Notes under the pieces: model-generated | Database searches by the model: none | Seen by the model: the letters and a program-made list of their open reading frames with translations, nothing else | Told to the model about the DNA's origin: nothing | DNA from: Desulfovibrionaceae bacterium | GTDB taxonomy: Bacteria; Desulfobacterota; Desulfovibrionia; Desulfovibrionales; Desulfovibrionaceae | Direction of reading: 5' to 3' | NCBI GenBank assembly: GCA_015709205.1 | Contig: JACCQO010000006.1 | Location: 94,422 to 158,421, forward strand | Length of the DNA stretch: 64,000 nt | Part shown: positions 52,158-60,977 of the stretch, piece by piece | How positions within the stretch are numbered: position 1 is the stretch's first letter | How the letters are laid out: each line of letters starts with the position of its first letter | Position numbers and translations under genes: made by a program

Positions 52158-53018
52158 CTAGCGTGGTTCCGGTTCGTTTGCGGAATCGGCCGCCGGGGCG
52201 TGCGCGTGTTCGCCGTCGTGCGCATGGGCATGGGCGTGCTCGTGGGGCACGCCTTCGGCGTGGTCGCCGGTGGGGTGCACGCCGTTGCCGTGCACGTGGG
52301 GCATGTCGCCGTGGGCGTGCACGTGGGCGTGGGTGTGCACGGCCATGGTCCGGTTTTCGATGCGCCCGTTCTTCATGCTGAAGGTGCCCGAGGTGGTCTG
52401 GGACAGGAAGTCCAGGTCGTGGGAGATGACGAACAGGGCCACGTCCAGGTTGCCGAGGATGCCGATGAGCCGCCCGCGCGTGGCCGGATCCAGGTCGTTG
52501 GTCGGCTCGTCCAGGAGCAGGGCCTCGGGCCGCATGGCCAGGATCGTGGCCAGGGCCACGAGCTTCTTCTCGCCGCCCGAGAGCTTGTGGGTGATGCGCT
52601 CCTCGAAGCCGGAGAGGCCGAGCAGGTCAAGGGTTTCGGCGGCGCGCTCGCGGGCCTGGCGCGGGGTCAGGCCCAGGTTCAGCGGTCCGAAGGCCACGTC
52701 CTCGAGCACCGTGGGGTTGAAGAGCTGGTCGTCGCTGTTCTGGAAGAGCAGCCCCAGGCCGCGGCGCAGGTTCCTGAGATCCTCGGCCGTGGCCACGGGC
52801 GCGCCCTTGAAGCGCATCTCGCCGTGGTCCGGGCGCGTCAGGCCCATGATCACGTTGAAGAGCGTGGTCTTGCCGCAGCCGTTGGGCCCGATGAGCCCGG
52901 CGCGCATCTGCGGGGCAAAGGCGAAGTCCAGGCCGTCGAGCACGGTGCGCGGCGCGGCCCCGGGATGCGCGGGGTAGCGGCAGGTCACGGAACGCAGTTC
53001 GAAGAGCGGTGTGGTCAT
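52158..53018 (-). CDS. cbiO: Cobalt/nickel ECF transporter ATPase with His-rich C-terminal tail (CbiO/NikO)
   Basis: The 286-residue ATPase has Walker A GPNGCGKTT, Q-loop LLFQNSDDQLFNPT (typical of CbiO), signature LSGGEKKLVALATIL, Walker B LLLDEPTNDLDP and switch VISHDLDFL. The last 60 residues contain about 16 histidines in runs such as HTHAHVHAHGDMPHVHG and HEHAHAHAHDGEHAHA, an obvious Ni/Co/Zn-binding tail. Such a tail could buffer imported metal or gate ATPase activity. Its ATG overlaps the CbiQ stop by four bases. No CbiM/NikM gene adjoins. Confidence 0.92.
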   Translation of the reverse strand: MTTPLFELRSVTCRYPAHPGAAPRTVLDGLDFAFAPQMRAGLIGPNGCGKTTLFNVIMGLTRPDHGEMRFKGAPVATAEDLRNLRRGLGLLFQNSDDQLFNPTVLEDVAFGPLNLGLTPRQARERAAETLDLLGLSGFEERITHKLSGGEKKLVALATILAMRPEALLLDEPTNDLDPATRGRLIGILGNLDVALFVISHDLDFLSQTTSGTFSMKNGRIENRTMAVHTHAHVHAHGDMPHVHGNGVHPTGDHAEGVPHEHAHAHAHDGEHAHAPAADSANEPEPR

Positions 53019-53776
53019 GGTGTCGCCTGCAGGATGTTCCAGGCCGCGAGGGCCAGGGTCGCGGCGAGCATGAGCGCGCCGTAGGCCGCATCGGCCCGGC
53101 GCAGGGCGTATTCGTCCAGGGAGCGGAACGCGCCGTCGAACCCGCGCAGGACCATGGCGCGCTGCACGCGCTCGGCGCGGTCCAGGCTGCGCACCAGGAG
53201 CATGGCCGTCATGTGCGCATAGGTGCGGTAGGTGTGCAGGTTCGTGGCCGGGGCGAAGCCGCGGATGCGCGCGGCCGTGGACAGGCGCGAGAACTCCTGG
53301 CGCAGCACGTGCACGTAGCGGTAGGTGAAGAGCAGGAGCTGGCACAGGGTCGCGGGCACGCCCAGGGACCGCAGGGCCGCGCCCAGGGCGGGCAGCGGCG
53401 TGGTCGTGACCAGGGCGATGAAGGCCAGGCCGATGGCGTTGCATTTGAGCGTGATGGCCAGGGCCACGCGTAGCCCGGCGGCGGAGAAGTCCACGGGCCC
53501 CAGGGAGAAGGCGGGCGCGCCGCCGTAGGTGGCGGGCACCACGGCCCAGATGAAGACGATGAACCCGTTGATGGCGGCCAGGCGCCCCAGCACGGGGGCG
53601 AGCGGCAGCCGCGCCTGCAGCGCCCAGAACGCGGCGGGCGCGAGCGCGGCGGCGGCCGCCGCGGGCGAGGTCAGCACGGCCACGACCACGGAGAAGACCG
53701 CGGCCACCACCAGCTTCATGCGCGGGTCGGCGCGGTGCAGGTAGGAATCGCCGTGGCTGAAGGGTTCGTCAAACAT
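53015..53776 (-). CDS. cbiQ: Cobalt/nickel ECF transporter T component (CbiQ/NikQ)
   Basis: The 253-residue protein has about five helices and starts MFDEPFSHGDSYLHRADPRM, a typical CbiQ N-terminus. The cytoplasmic coupling motifs with Ala-Arg-Gly are present as AARIRGFAP and VLRGFDGAF. It links the ATPase to the metal-binding S component. The ribosome site is CGGAGCG. Upstream lie a usp gene and no S component, so the CbiM protein must be encoded elsewhere, or the pair is incomplete. Confidence 0.92.
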   Translation of the reverse strand: MFDEPFSHGDSYLHRADPRMKLVVAAVFSVVVAVLTSPAAAAAALAPAAFWALQARLPLAPVLGRLAAINGFIVFIWAVVPATYGGAPAFSLGPVDFSAAGLRVALAITLKCNAIGLAFIALVTTTPLPALGAALRSLGVPATLCQLLLFTYRYVHVLRQEFSRLSTAARIRGFAPATNLHTYRTYAHMTAMLLVRSLDRAERVQRAMVLRGFDGAFRSLDEYALRRADAAYGALMLAATLALAAWNILQATP

Positions 53777-53923
53777 GAAACGCTCCGGTCGGCCGCGTCG
53801 CACGCGGCGTCGGGTCTGGGATGCGATGTCCGTCCGTTTGTACGGACTCGGTCCGGAAAACGCAAACGATTCCGCGCGCGGTAACACCGGTCGGTCCGGT
53901 CCGGCCGCGATGCGCGCGCGGCC

Positions 53924-54811
53924 CTACTTGCAGACCCACATGGAGAAGTTGTCCAGGGTGCGCAGGAGCACGCCGCTCAGGGAGGCGGGGAAGAGCTTCT
54001 GCAGCGCATCGGGCGGGCCCGAGGCGCGGCCCACGGCGACCACGGCGTAGTGCCCGGTCTCCAGCTCGCGCTCGATGGCCCCGGAGATGCGCCGCGCCGA
54101 GAGCACCTTTTCGCGCACGCGCTCGCGCGCCATGCCGTTTTCCAGCAGCGCCGCGCGCGTGGCCTCCATGATCCGGCGGATGTTTTTCGTCTCCTCCTCG
54201 GAGTCGGACGTGGCCACGTGCAGGACGGTCACCGTGTGCCCGGGCGCGTCGGCCAGAAGAAAGCCGATGTGGTCGGCCATGCGCAGGGACTGGGGCGAGC
54301 CGTCGGCGCACAGGAGCACGTGGCGGCCCGCGTCGGGCAGGGGACGGCGGCAGATCCAGATGGGAAAGTCCACCTCCTGCCAGAGCATGCGGCGGCTCAC
54401 GCTGTCGGTCATGATCGCCTCGGTCCAGACCGAGGCGCGCCGGCTGCCCATGACCACGGCGTCGTAGAGCCCGCGCTGCGCCTCACGGATGATGTCGCGG
54501 GTCACGTCCGCGTGCGAGGTGACCAGCTTGGCCTCGACCTGTTCGGGCGCGAAGCCCTGCTCCAGGAGCCATTCGCGCGAGCGCGCGAGCAGGGCGTGGG
54601 CGCGCTCCCGCTGGGCGTGCTCGATGCCGTGCTGGGTCACGGTGAATCCTTCCTGGGCCAGCTGCGCGGCGCTGATCGCGGCCTCGCCCGAGGCGGCGAA
54701 GAAAAGCGTGAGGCGCAGGTCCGGACGCGGCCCCAGGAACGCGGCCACGAAGCGCAGGGTGTCCGACGTGCCCGGCTCGTTGCCCAGGGCCAGAAGAAGC
54801 TGTTTTTCCAC
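53924..54811 (-). CDS. Tandem universal stress protein (two UspA-like domains)
   Basis: GTG 54811 (VEKQLLLALGNEPG) follows GGGGGA, giving 295 residues; the longer ATG form adds an Arg/Ser-rich leader. Domain 1 is about 1-150 (TLRFVAAFLGPRPDLRLTLF, YDAVVMGSRRASVWTEAIMT). Domain 2 is about 160-290 (VLLCADGSPQSLRMADHIGF, YAVVAVGRASGP). Neither has a perfect ATP-binding signature: domain 1 has VMGSRR in place of the usual G-2X-G-9X-G-S pattern. The protein may thus be nucleotide-free or redox/ligand-sensing. It lies upstream of cbiQ on the same strand, about 150 bases away. Confidence 0.85.
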   Translation of the reverse strand: MEKQLLLALGNEPGTSDTLRFVAAFLGPRPDLRLTLFFAASGEAAISAAQLAQEGFTVTQHGIEHAQRERAHALLARSREWLLEQGFAPEQVEAKLVTSHADVTRDIIREAQRGLYDAVVMGSRRASVWTEAIMTDSVSRRMLWQEVDFPIWICRRPLPDAGRHVLLCADGSPQSLRMADHIGFLLADAPGHTVTVLHVATSDSEEETKNIRRIMEATRAALLENGMARERVREKVLSARRISGAIERELETGHYAVVAVGRASGPPDALQKLFPASLSGVLLRTLDNFSMWVCK

Positions 54812-55153
54812 AGTGGTCCCCCGGAGAGATGGTCGGGGCGACGCGGAGCGGGCCGCGACGTCCGTTCGTCCGGCCATGCCGATCCGGCCGTTGCGACCCG
54901 TTCGCTGCGGCCTGCGCACCACCGCCTGTGCGCCGCCCTGCGGCCATGGTAGCGCATTTTTGAAGGATAGTGAACGGTTCCGGTTGGTTCTTGGGGCGGA
55001 AAGCGCGGCGCGGCGCGTCCGCCGGGGGCTGGCGCGCGCGGCCGGTCTTTGGTATCAGACCACGACCGGCTGCGTCCGGAGCAGGCCCGCCCGGCCGGGA
55101 CTCGACGGGCCGGGATCCGCTCGGCAGCGTCGGATCACCACAAGGAAACCACC

Positions 55154-55744
55154 ATGCCCCGCACCATCACGCCCCAGCGGCTGGCCCGCATCCGCTCCGT
55201 GCTCGCCCGCCGCCAGCCGGACCTGACCCTCGTGCTCTCCAACATCCACGACCCGCACAACGTCTCGGCCATCTACCGCAGCTGCGACGCCTTCGGCGTG
55301 CACACCGTGCACCTGCACTACACGACCACGGCCTTTCCGGCCCTGGGGCGCAAGTCCTCGGCCTCGGCGCGCAAGTGGGTGCGCACCGTGCGCCACGACG
55401 ATGCGCGCGCCATGATCGACGGGCTCAAGGCCGAGGGCTGCCAGGTGCTGGCCACGGGGTTCAGCGCCACGGCGCGGCCCGTGCTGGACTTCGACTTCAC
55501 GCGGCCCACGGCCGTGATCCTGGGCAACGAGCACGACGGCGTGGAGCCCGAGCTCAAGGAGCTGGCCACGGACGAGATCTACATCCCCATGCAGGGCATG
55601 ATCCAGTCGCTGAACGTTTCCGTGGCTGCGGCCGTGACCCTGTTCGAGGCCTGGCGGCAGCGCTGGGAGGCCGGGTTCTACGGGACCCCCCGGCTGGACG
55701 CGGCCGCCTACGAGGCCGCCGTGGAGGAGTGGGCCGCCAAATAG
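55154..55744 (+). CDS. trmH: tRNA (guanosine-2'-O)-methyltransferase, TrmH/SpoU family
   Basis: ATG 55154 follows AAGGAAACCACC and gives 196 residues. SPOUT knot motifs are clear: LTLVLSNIHDPHNVSAIYRS (motif 1), AVILGNEHDGVEPEL (motif 2) and MQGMIQSLNVSVAAAVTLFE (motif 3, SAM-binding knot). KSSASARKWV is a TrmH-like basic segment. The size and RITPQRLARIRSVLA-like N-terminus (MPRTITPQRLARIRSVLARR) point to TrmH, which methylates G18 in the tRNA D-loop. It is monocistronic with an excellent terminator. Confidence 0.9.
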   Translation: MPRTITPQRLARIRSVLARRQPDLTLVLSNIHDPHNVSAIYRSCDAFGVHTVHLHYTTTAFPALGRKSSASARKWVRTVRHDDARAMIDGLKAEGCQVLATGFSATARPVLDFDFTRPTAVILGNEHDGVEPELKELATDEIYIPMQGMIQSLNVSVAAAVTLFEAWRQRWEAGFYGTPRLDAAAYEAAVEEWAAK

Positions 55745-55806
55745 CACTCCGCCGGATTGCGCGCTGTAGTGCGATCCCTCGCCGCGTTGTCCGATACGCC
55801 TGACTG

Positions 55807-55840
55807 CGCCCGCGCCGCTTTTGCGGCGCGGGCGTTTTTT
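55807..55840 (+). terminator. Terminator after trmH
   Basis: CGCCCGCGCCGC (55807-55818) pairs with GCGGCGCGGGCG (55823-55834) across TTTT and is followed by six T. It is a textbook rho-independent terminator. Confidence 0.92.
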
Positions 55841-55916
55841 GCGCGCGGGAATTCGCACGGCGCGGGGGAGGTGGGACATGTTGACAAACCCCTCGGCTTC
55901 GGCATAACCATTTGGC

Positions 55917-56627
55917 ATGAGTGGGAAATTCATCCGCTATTCCGTGATCACGCCCACGCGCGGCAACCGGCCGCGTGCCCTGGCCCTGGCCATCGCCTCG
56001 GTGGCCGTCGCCGCGTTCGCGGCCTTCGACGAGGGGGATTTTCCCGTGGAGATGCTCGTGGGCTTCGACGGGACGAGCCCCGTGCTGCCCGACGGCATGC
56101 CGCCGGGGGCGGCCGGGACCCCGGGCGGTCCCGGCTTCGTGCGCGCCTTTGGCCTACCGCACGGCGGCAACTACGGCAACGCCGTGCGCCGGGCCCTGAT
56201 CAAGGCCGCCCGAGGCGAGCGGTTTCTCTTTCTGGACGACGACAACGCCCTGACGCCGGAGGCTTTCCGCGTCTACGAGGCCCATCCGGACGCCGATCTG
56301 GTGGTCGCGCGCATCGATACCTCGCGCGCCTTTGACGTGTCCTTTCTGCCGCGCGACGACGGAACCGACCCCATCCGGCCCGCGAACGTGGACCCGCTGT
56401 GCCTGTGCGTGGCGCGCGAGCTGCTCGTGACGCGTTGCGGCGGCTGGGGCACCGAGGGGCGCTACGAATCCGACTACCGCAACATCCTGCGTTATGCGCG
56501 CCGCGCCCGGCGCATGGAGACGGACGCCGCCGTCGTGGGCGTGTACGACGCGGGCGCGCACCTGGACCCCGGGGCGCGCAACCCCCGCCAGGAGCGGCGT
56601 TCGTGCGAGGTAGGCGGGCCGGATTGA
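55917..56627 (+). CDS. Family 2-like glycosyltransferase (GT-A fold)
   Basis: This 236-residue protein begins MSGKFIRYSVITPTRGNRPR, a GT-A nucleotide-binding start, and has the DXD-type metal site FLFLDDDNALTPEAFRVYEA near residues 103-120. YGNAVRRALIKAARGERFLF is the usual helix before that site. The C-terminal third (GWGTEGRYESDYRNILRYAR) carries the catalytic-base region ESDY. It has no membrane helix. The acceptor and sugar are unknown. It is tail-to-tail with a larger glycosyltransferase gene, and with two more at this locus suggests a small glycan- or protein-glycosylation cluster. Confidence 0.8.
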   Translation: MSGKFIRYSVITPTRGNRPRALALAIASVAVAAFAAFDEGDFPVEMLVGFDGTSPVLPDGMPPGAAGTPGGPGFVRAFGLPHGGNYGNAVRRALIKAARGERFLFLDDDNALTPEAFRVYEAHPDADLVVARIDTSRAFDVSFLPRDDGTDPIRPANVDPLCLCVARELLVTRCGGWGTEGRYESDYRNILRYARRARRMETDAAVVGVYDAGAHLDPGARNPRQERRSCEVGGPD

Positions 56628-56681
56628 CGGAAGAGCCGGAACGGCCAAGCGGAACAGGCGAGACGGGCGGGAGACGGGAAG

Positions 56682-58325
56682 CTAGGCGCTTTCGGGGGCG
56701 AAGCGGGCGTAGAGTTCGGCCAGCCGCGCATCCAGATCGGTCAGGGCGGCCTCGTGGTCGATGCGCGCCAGTTCGGCCTTTTGCGCGTCGTCGTAGAGGT
56801 GTTCCAGCTTGATCTTGTTGCCCAGGACGTGTCCGGCCCTGGCCGGGTCCGTGGCCTGGCGCAGGCTGGAATGCTGCATGTGCGGCACGGCCAGGCGGCC
56901 CTCGTAGAACGCGGGCATGCCTGCCAGGGCGGAGCGCAGGTCGCGTTCCAGGTCGTCGAACTGGCTGGGGCCGAAGCGCAGGTCGAACCGCCCGGCGCGC
57001 TCCAGGGCCGCCGCGCCGACCAGGTGGCAGCAGCCCGTGACCGACAGGCACGGCCGGGCGTAGGCGAACAGGGAGGTCTCGCGCGCGCCCAGGCCCGTGT
57101 CCGCCACAGGCAGCCCCTCGGCCATGTCCGCAAAGGGGGGGCGGCTGCGGGTGCCGGGAGCGAGCAGGTGGAAGTCCGCGGCCTGCAGCGCGCCGGGCGG
57201 CCGGTCGCCGACCACGCGGCAGCCCACGGCCCCGGCCCCGGGGTGCGCGCGCGCCGCGCCGAGCAGCCTTTCCAGCCAGTCCGGCGGCAGCAGGATGTCG
57301 TCGTCCAGAAACGCCAGCCACGGGCAGCGGCGCACTTCCTCCAGCGAAAGCAGCCAATTGCGCGCCGCGGGCGCGCCGATGTTCACGGGCAGCCGTTCGA
57401 TGCGCATGGCGGGGCCGCGCCGTTCGCGCTCGGCCGCGAGCAGGGCGGCGGTGTCGTCCGTGGAGCCGTTGTCCAGCACCACGAGCCGCGCCGCGCCCGT
57501 GCGCGAGGCGCGCAGATGGTCCAGGGCGCGGGCCAGGGGCCCGGCCTTGTTCCAGGTGTAGAGCAGCAGGCAGACCTCGTCGGCGTCGTGCGGCGCGGCG
57601 GAAGCGGGTTCCCCCTGCGCGCGCAGCAGGGTGGAGAGGGTCAGGGCCAGGTTCACGTGCCAGGGCGCGGCGCGCCAGAGTTCGGCATACAGGGCCACGG
57701 CCCGGTCCGCGTCGCCGCGCGCCAGGGTCAGGCGCGCCAGGGCCGCCGCGCGCCACCAGCCGAACACGGCAGGCGCGGCCAGGACCAGGGGCTCGGCCTC
57801 GTCCGCTGGCAGGGCCAGCAGGGCCCATTCCGCGCGCAGCCGCGCGCACAGGGCGGCCAGGGGGGACGGAGAGGCCGTGGGCTCGCCGGACACCGCGCCG
57901 GGTGCGCATTCCAGGGGCGCGAGCAGGGCCAGGGCCGCGTCGAAGTCTCCCGCATCCAGGGCCGCGCCGAATTCTTGCGCCAGCAGGGAGAGCGGGCCGG
58001 GGGCGGTGCTGTCGGCGTCGGCCGGGCCCTCGTCGGCCAGCGTGCTGCGCAGGTGCGCGCACAGGGCCGCGGTTTCGGGCGGCAGGACCGCGCCCAGGGG
58101 CCCGGCCAGCCCGTCCAGCAACTCGCGGGCCAGGGGGCGTTGCTGCCAGGCCCAGTAGAGCAGGCAGGCCGCGGGCGCGGCCAGTTCGTCCCGGCCGTCG
58201 CGCACCGCGCGCAACGTTTCGTTTATGAGCCGCCCCTGGTTGGTCGCGCCCTCGGTGCCCAGCTTCCAGTTGGGCACGGCCGCGAGCAGGCGGCGGAGCG
58301 GGGCGTGGTCGAGGGCGGCGCGCAT
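56682..58325 (-). CDS. Two-domain glycosyltransferase with helical-repeat N-terminus (paralogue A)
   Basis: ATG 58325 after GGGAG gives 547 residues. The N-terminal 260 residues are Ala/Leu-rich helices with TPR-like character (AAVFGWWRAAALARLTLARG, WHVNLALTLSTLLRAQ). The GT2 domain starts at about 268: VCLLLYTWNKAGPLARALDH, LVVLDNGSTDDTAALL, LPVNIGAPAARNWLLSLEEV, metal site AFLDDDILLPPDWLERLLG and acceptor part VTGCCHLVGAAALERAGRFD. C-terminal residues (RFGPSQFDDLERDL) form the catalytic-base helix. It is clearly homologous to the divergent gene at 58690 across the GT core. Such tetratricopeptide-GT2 proteins often glycosylate flagellin or other surface proteins, but no flagellar gene is nearby. 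Confidence 0.85.
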   Translation of the reverse strand: MRAALDHAPLRRLLAAVPNWKLGTEGATNQGRLINETLRAVRDGRDELAAPAACLLYWAWQQRPLARELLDGLAGPLGAVLPPETAALCAHLRSTLADEGPADADSTAPGPLSLLAQEFGAALDAGDFDAALALLAPLECAPGAVSGEPTASPSPLAALCARLRAEWALLALPADEAEPLVLAAPAVFGWWRAAALARLTLARGDADRAVALYAELWRAAPWHVNLALTLSTLLRAQGEPASAAPHDADEVCLLLYTWNKAGPLARALDHLRASRTGAARLVVLDNGSTDDTAALLAAERERRGPAMRIERLPVNIGAPAARNWLLSLEEVRRCPWLAFLDDDILLPPDWLERLLGAARAHPGAGAVGCRVVGDRPPGALQAADFHLLAPGTRSRPPFADMAEGLPVADTGLGARETSLFAYARPCLSVTGCCHLVGAAALERAGRFDLRFGPSQFDDLERDLRSALAGMPAFYEGRLAVPHMQHSSLRQATDPARAGHVLGNKIKLEHLYDDAQKAELARIDHEAALTDLDARLAELYARFAPESA

Positions 58326-58689
58326 GGGGCTCCCGGAGCCGCGCCGGGCGCGGCGGAAAAGGATTGGCGATGGCGCGCGCGGCAGGCCGGTGGCTTTCGG
58401 TGCGGCTTGCGGCTTGAAGAACACCGGCCTTGTGGGCTAGGCTCGCGTCAGTCGTGGAATAGTGAAGTCGAACCGGTGCGTTGTCAATGGCCGCGCCCGT
58501 GCGGCCCGGCGCGGCGTTTTCTCCCGGCGGCGGATCGCCCCGGCGACGAACGGGCCGCAGCCGCGCAGTCGCGCGCACCTGCCCGCTCCGGTCCCGGCGT
58601 GGCCCGACCACGTCGGAGCGCGGCCGTGGGGCCGCTGCGATTCAGCTGGAATTCTTCAGGAACGTCGGCGCTTCATTCGAGGACGGATC

Positions 58690-60459
58690 GTGCGCGCACT
58701 GCCCATTCCCACCCAGGACCGGACCCTGGCCGAATTGCTGCTCGCGGGCTGCTGCGGCCCGGCGCATCTGACGGCCATTGCCGACCGCGCCCGGGTGGTC
58801 GCCCGCCAGAGTGCGCCGCGCTCCGGGGCCGGTAGCCCCGAAGCCCCCGATATCCCAGGCAGCCTTGATCCCGAGGCGGCGACCTGCGCCGTTCTGGCGC
58901 GGGACGCGGCCCTGGCGGCCTGGGAGGCCGATCCCCTGGACGCGGCGCGGGCCGCGCGGGTTTCGCCCGAATTGGCCGGGGCGTCGGAACGGGGCACGGA
59001 CGGCCTGCGCGCGGTCCTGGCGGCCGTGGCCGGGACCGCCGCGCCCGCCGGTGCGCGCGAGTACGCGGCCCTGGCCGCCACGCGCGACGCGGACGCGGTG
59101 CGCGGGTGCCTGGACCGGGAGCTGGCGCGGACTCCGGGGAACCTGTTCTGGCTGCGCCAGACCGTGGCCCACGGGCTCTACCAGGGGGAGTTCGACCGCG
59201 TGCTCGCGGCGCTGCGCGGGGCGCGGGGCGCGGATCCCGCGCCCGCCGTGGTCCCCCTGTTGGACCGGCTGGCGGGCGAGGCCATGCTCATGGCCGGCGA
59301 CCCGGAAGCCGCCCGGTTCCTTTTGCAACAATCCCTGGATTTCCTGCCCTTGCCCGCCACCCTGGAGCGGCTGGCCGAGGCAGGGCGGCGGTGCGGCGAC
59401 CGCGACGCCGCCCTGGCCGCGTTGCGCGCCGCGCTGAACGCGCGGCCCTGGAACGTGTCTGCGACCCTGGCCGCGCACGACCTGGCCCGGGGCACGGACC
59501 GCGCTCTCTGCGCCCCGCCCGGACGCGGCGTCGTGCTCTTCTACACCTGGAACAAGGCCGAGGACCTGGACCGCGCCCTGGCGGCGGTCTTTGCCGCCGA
59601 GCTTTACGGCGCGCGCGTGGTCGTGCTGGACAACGGCTCCACGGACGCCACGCCCGACGTGCTCGCGGCCTGGGCCGCGCGTTGCGGCGAGCGCCTTTCC
59701 GTGCTGCGCCTGCCCGTGAACGTGGGTGCGCCCGCTGCGCGCAACTGGCTGCTTTCCTTAAAGGAGGTCCGCTCCGCGGACTGGGCCGCGTACATGGACG
59801 ACGACGCCCTGGTGGAGCCGGACTGGCTGGGCCGCCTGGGCGCGGCCGTGCGCGCCTATCCGGCGGCCGGGGCGTGGGGCGCGCGCGTGGTGGACGGCGC
59901 GCGGCCGCACGTGTTCCAGAGCGCGGACCTCTTCCTGTTCGACCCGCCCGGCCCCGGGTCCGGAGCCGGGCGGGGTGGGGCCCGGGAGGGCCTACGGAAC
60001 GACGCGGACCCGGAGCAACGGCTTTTCCGTGTGGGCGGGCTGCACGCCCAGGTCCTGGACGTGGGCCAATTCCGCCACCTGCGGCCCTGCGCCTCGGTCA
60101 CGGGCTGCGTGCATCTCTTCAAGGCCTCGGTCCTGCTGGAAAACGGCGGCTTCGACGTGCGCTTTTCCCCGTCGCAGTACGACGACCTGGACCACGACCT
60201 GCGCCTGTGCCTGGCCGGGCGCGTTCCCGTGTTCCAGGGGCACGCGGCGGTGCGCCACGGCAAGCGCACGGGCGCGGCCGGGGTCCCGGGCGGCCCGGGC
60301 GATGCCGGAGCCCTGGGCAACATGTTCAAGCTGCAGGCCAAGCACACTCCCGAGACCGTGGCGCGCATCCGCGAGACGGTCTTCCGCGCCGCGCTGGAGG
60401 ACTACGCTGCCAAGGTCGCGGCGCTCGGTTCCGGCCCCTCCGGGCAGGGGCGCGGCTGA
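58690..60459 (+). CDS. Two-domain glycosyltransferase with helical-repeat N-terminus (paralogue B)
   Basis: GTG 58690 (VRALPIPTQDRTLAELLLAG), seven bases after GAGGA, is preferred over a much longer Arg-rich form; it gives 589 residues. The helical N-terminal half includes TPR-like GDRDAALAALRAALNARPWN. The GT2 core is GVVLFYTWNKAEDLDRALAA, VVVLDNGSTDATPDVL, LPVNVGAPAARNWLLSLKEV and metal site AAYMDDDALVEPDWLGRLG. The acceptor and base region is CASVTGCVHLFKASVLLENG, then VRFSPSQYDDLDHDLRLCL. A Gly-rich insertion (about 415-432) is absent from paralogue A. The shared segments with paralogue A show duplication of an ancestral gene, now divergently arranged with 364 bases between starts. Confidence 0.85.
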   Translation: MRALPIPTQDRTLAELLLAGCCGPAHLTAIADRARVVARQSAPRSGAGSPEAPDIPGSLDPEAATCAVLARDAALAAWEADPLDAARAARVSPELAGASERGTDGLRAVLAAVAGTAAPAGAREYAALAATRDADAVRGCLDRELARTPGNLFWLRQTVAHGLYQGEFDRVLAALRGARGADPAPAVVPLLDRLAGEAMLMAGDPEAARFLLQQSLDFLPLPATLERLAEAGRRCGDRDAALAALRAALNARPWNVSATLAAHDLARGTDRALCAPPGRGVVLFYTWNKAEDLDRALAAVFAAELYGARVVVLDNGSTDATPDVLAAWAARCGERLSVLRLPVNVGAPAARNWLLSLKEVRSADWAAYMDDDALVEPDWLGRLGAAVRAYPAAGAWGARVVDGARPHVFQSADLFLFDPPGPGSGAGRGGAREGLRNDADPEQRLFRVGGLHAQVLDVGQFRHLRPCASVTGCVHLFKASVLLENGGFDVRFSPSQYDDLDHDLRLCLAGRVPVFQGHAAVRHGKRTGAAGVPGGPGDAGALGNMFKLQAKHTPETVARIRETVFRAALEDYAAKVAALGSGPSGQGRG

Positions 60460-60642
60460 CGTGCGATGGCCCGGATTTCGGGGTCCTCACGCCGTGGCGC
60501 GGTCGGCACGCGCCGAAAGGGTCGCAACCCGGCTCCGTGCCTGTCTAAAAGTCCCTTCCTTATCAGCTTGTTATAGGAAATCTAGACTTTCTCTGCAGGG
60601 GGGATTGGCAACCCTCCTATATTAATGTAATGGGCTGTGGCG

Positions 60643-60685
60643 CACGCGGGGAGGACCGTACGGCGGTCCCCCCCGCGTGTGTTTT
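60643..60685 (+). terminator. Terminator upstream of the str operon
   Basis: A 16-bp GC-rich stem with one mismatch (60643-60658 with 60664-60679) and a five-base loop is followed by TGTTTT. It lies 180 bases after the glycosyltransferase gene and isolates that gene from the str operon. Confidence 0.75.
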
Positions 60686-60905
60686 CCCCCTGCCCGGGGC
60701 GAACGCGGTTCGTGCTTCGGTCCTCATGGGTCGCAGGAGCGGAAACCGGGTGGCTGCCTGGGCATGCATCTGCCGGGCCGTTGCGATCTTGGATCGGGCC
60801 TGGGAGATAGAACGGAACGGGGCGTGTTTGTTCAGGAAAAAAAAGCTTTGAAAAGAGACGACGGGCGAGTATTTTTATAGGCTCGAAAAAATGTCCGGCG
60901 AAAGC

Positions 60906-60934
60906 TTGACATCCAGGAAGCCTTAGAATAGTTC
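60906..60934 (+). promoter_or_regulatory. Sigma70 promoter of the str (rpsL) operon
   Basis: TTGACA (60906-60911) is a perfect -35; after 17 bases comes TAGTTC (60929-60934), a modest -10. A/T-rich sequence directly upstream suits a strong ribosomal promoter. The distance to the rpsL ATG is about 43 bases. Confidence 0.65.
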
Positions 60935-60977
60935 AGTCCGTCTTTGCAACCTAATCATAGTGTATGACGGAGGGCGT

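Larger units (their letters stand above)
60460..60977 (+). other. Intergenic region upstream of the str operon
   Basis: This 518-base region is unusually AT-rich for the window from about 60545. It contains a terminator hairpin (60643-60685), a run of A/T at about 60835-60895 that could act as an UP element, and the str promoter (60906-60934). Small ORFs here (for example at 60630 and 60677) lack convincing ribosome sites. CTCCTATATTAATG at about 60614-60627 could hold a -10 for a short transcript ending at the terminator, but no gene is evident. Confidence 0.55.

Noticed and set aside
53777-53923. Cobalamin or nickel riboswitch upstream of cbiQ
   Set aside because: The 147-base gap is too short and lacks the conserved B12-box or NiCo-type junctions. 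Only a small GTCCGT/ACGGAC hairpin is present.
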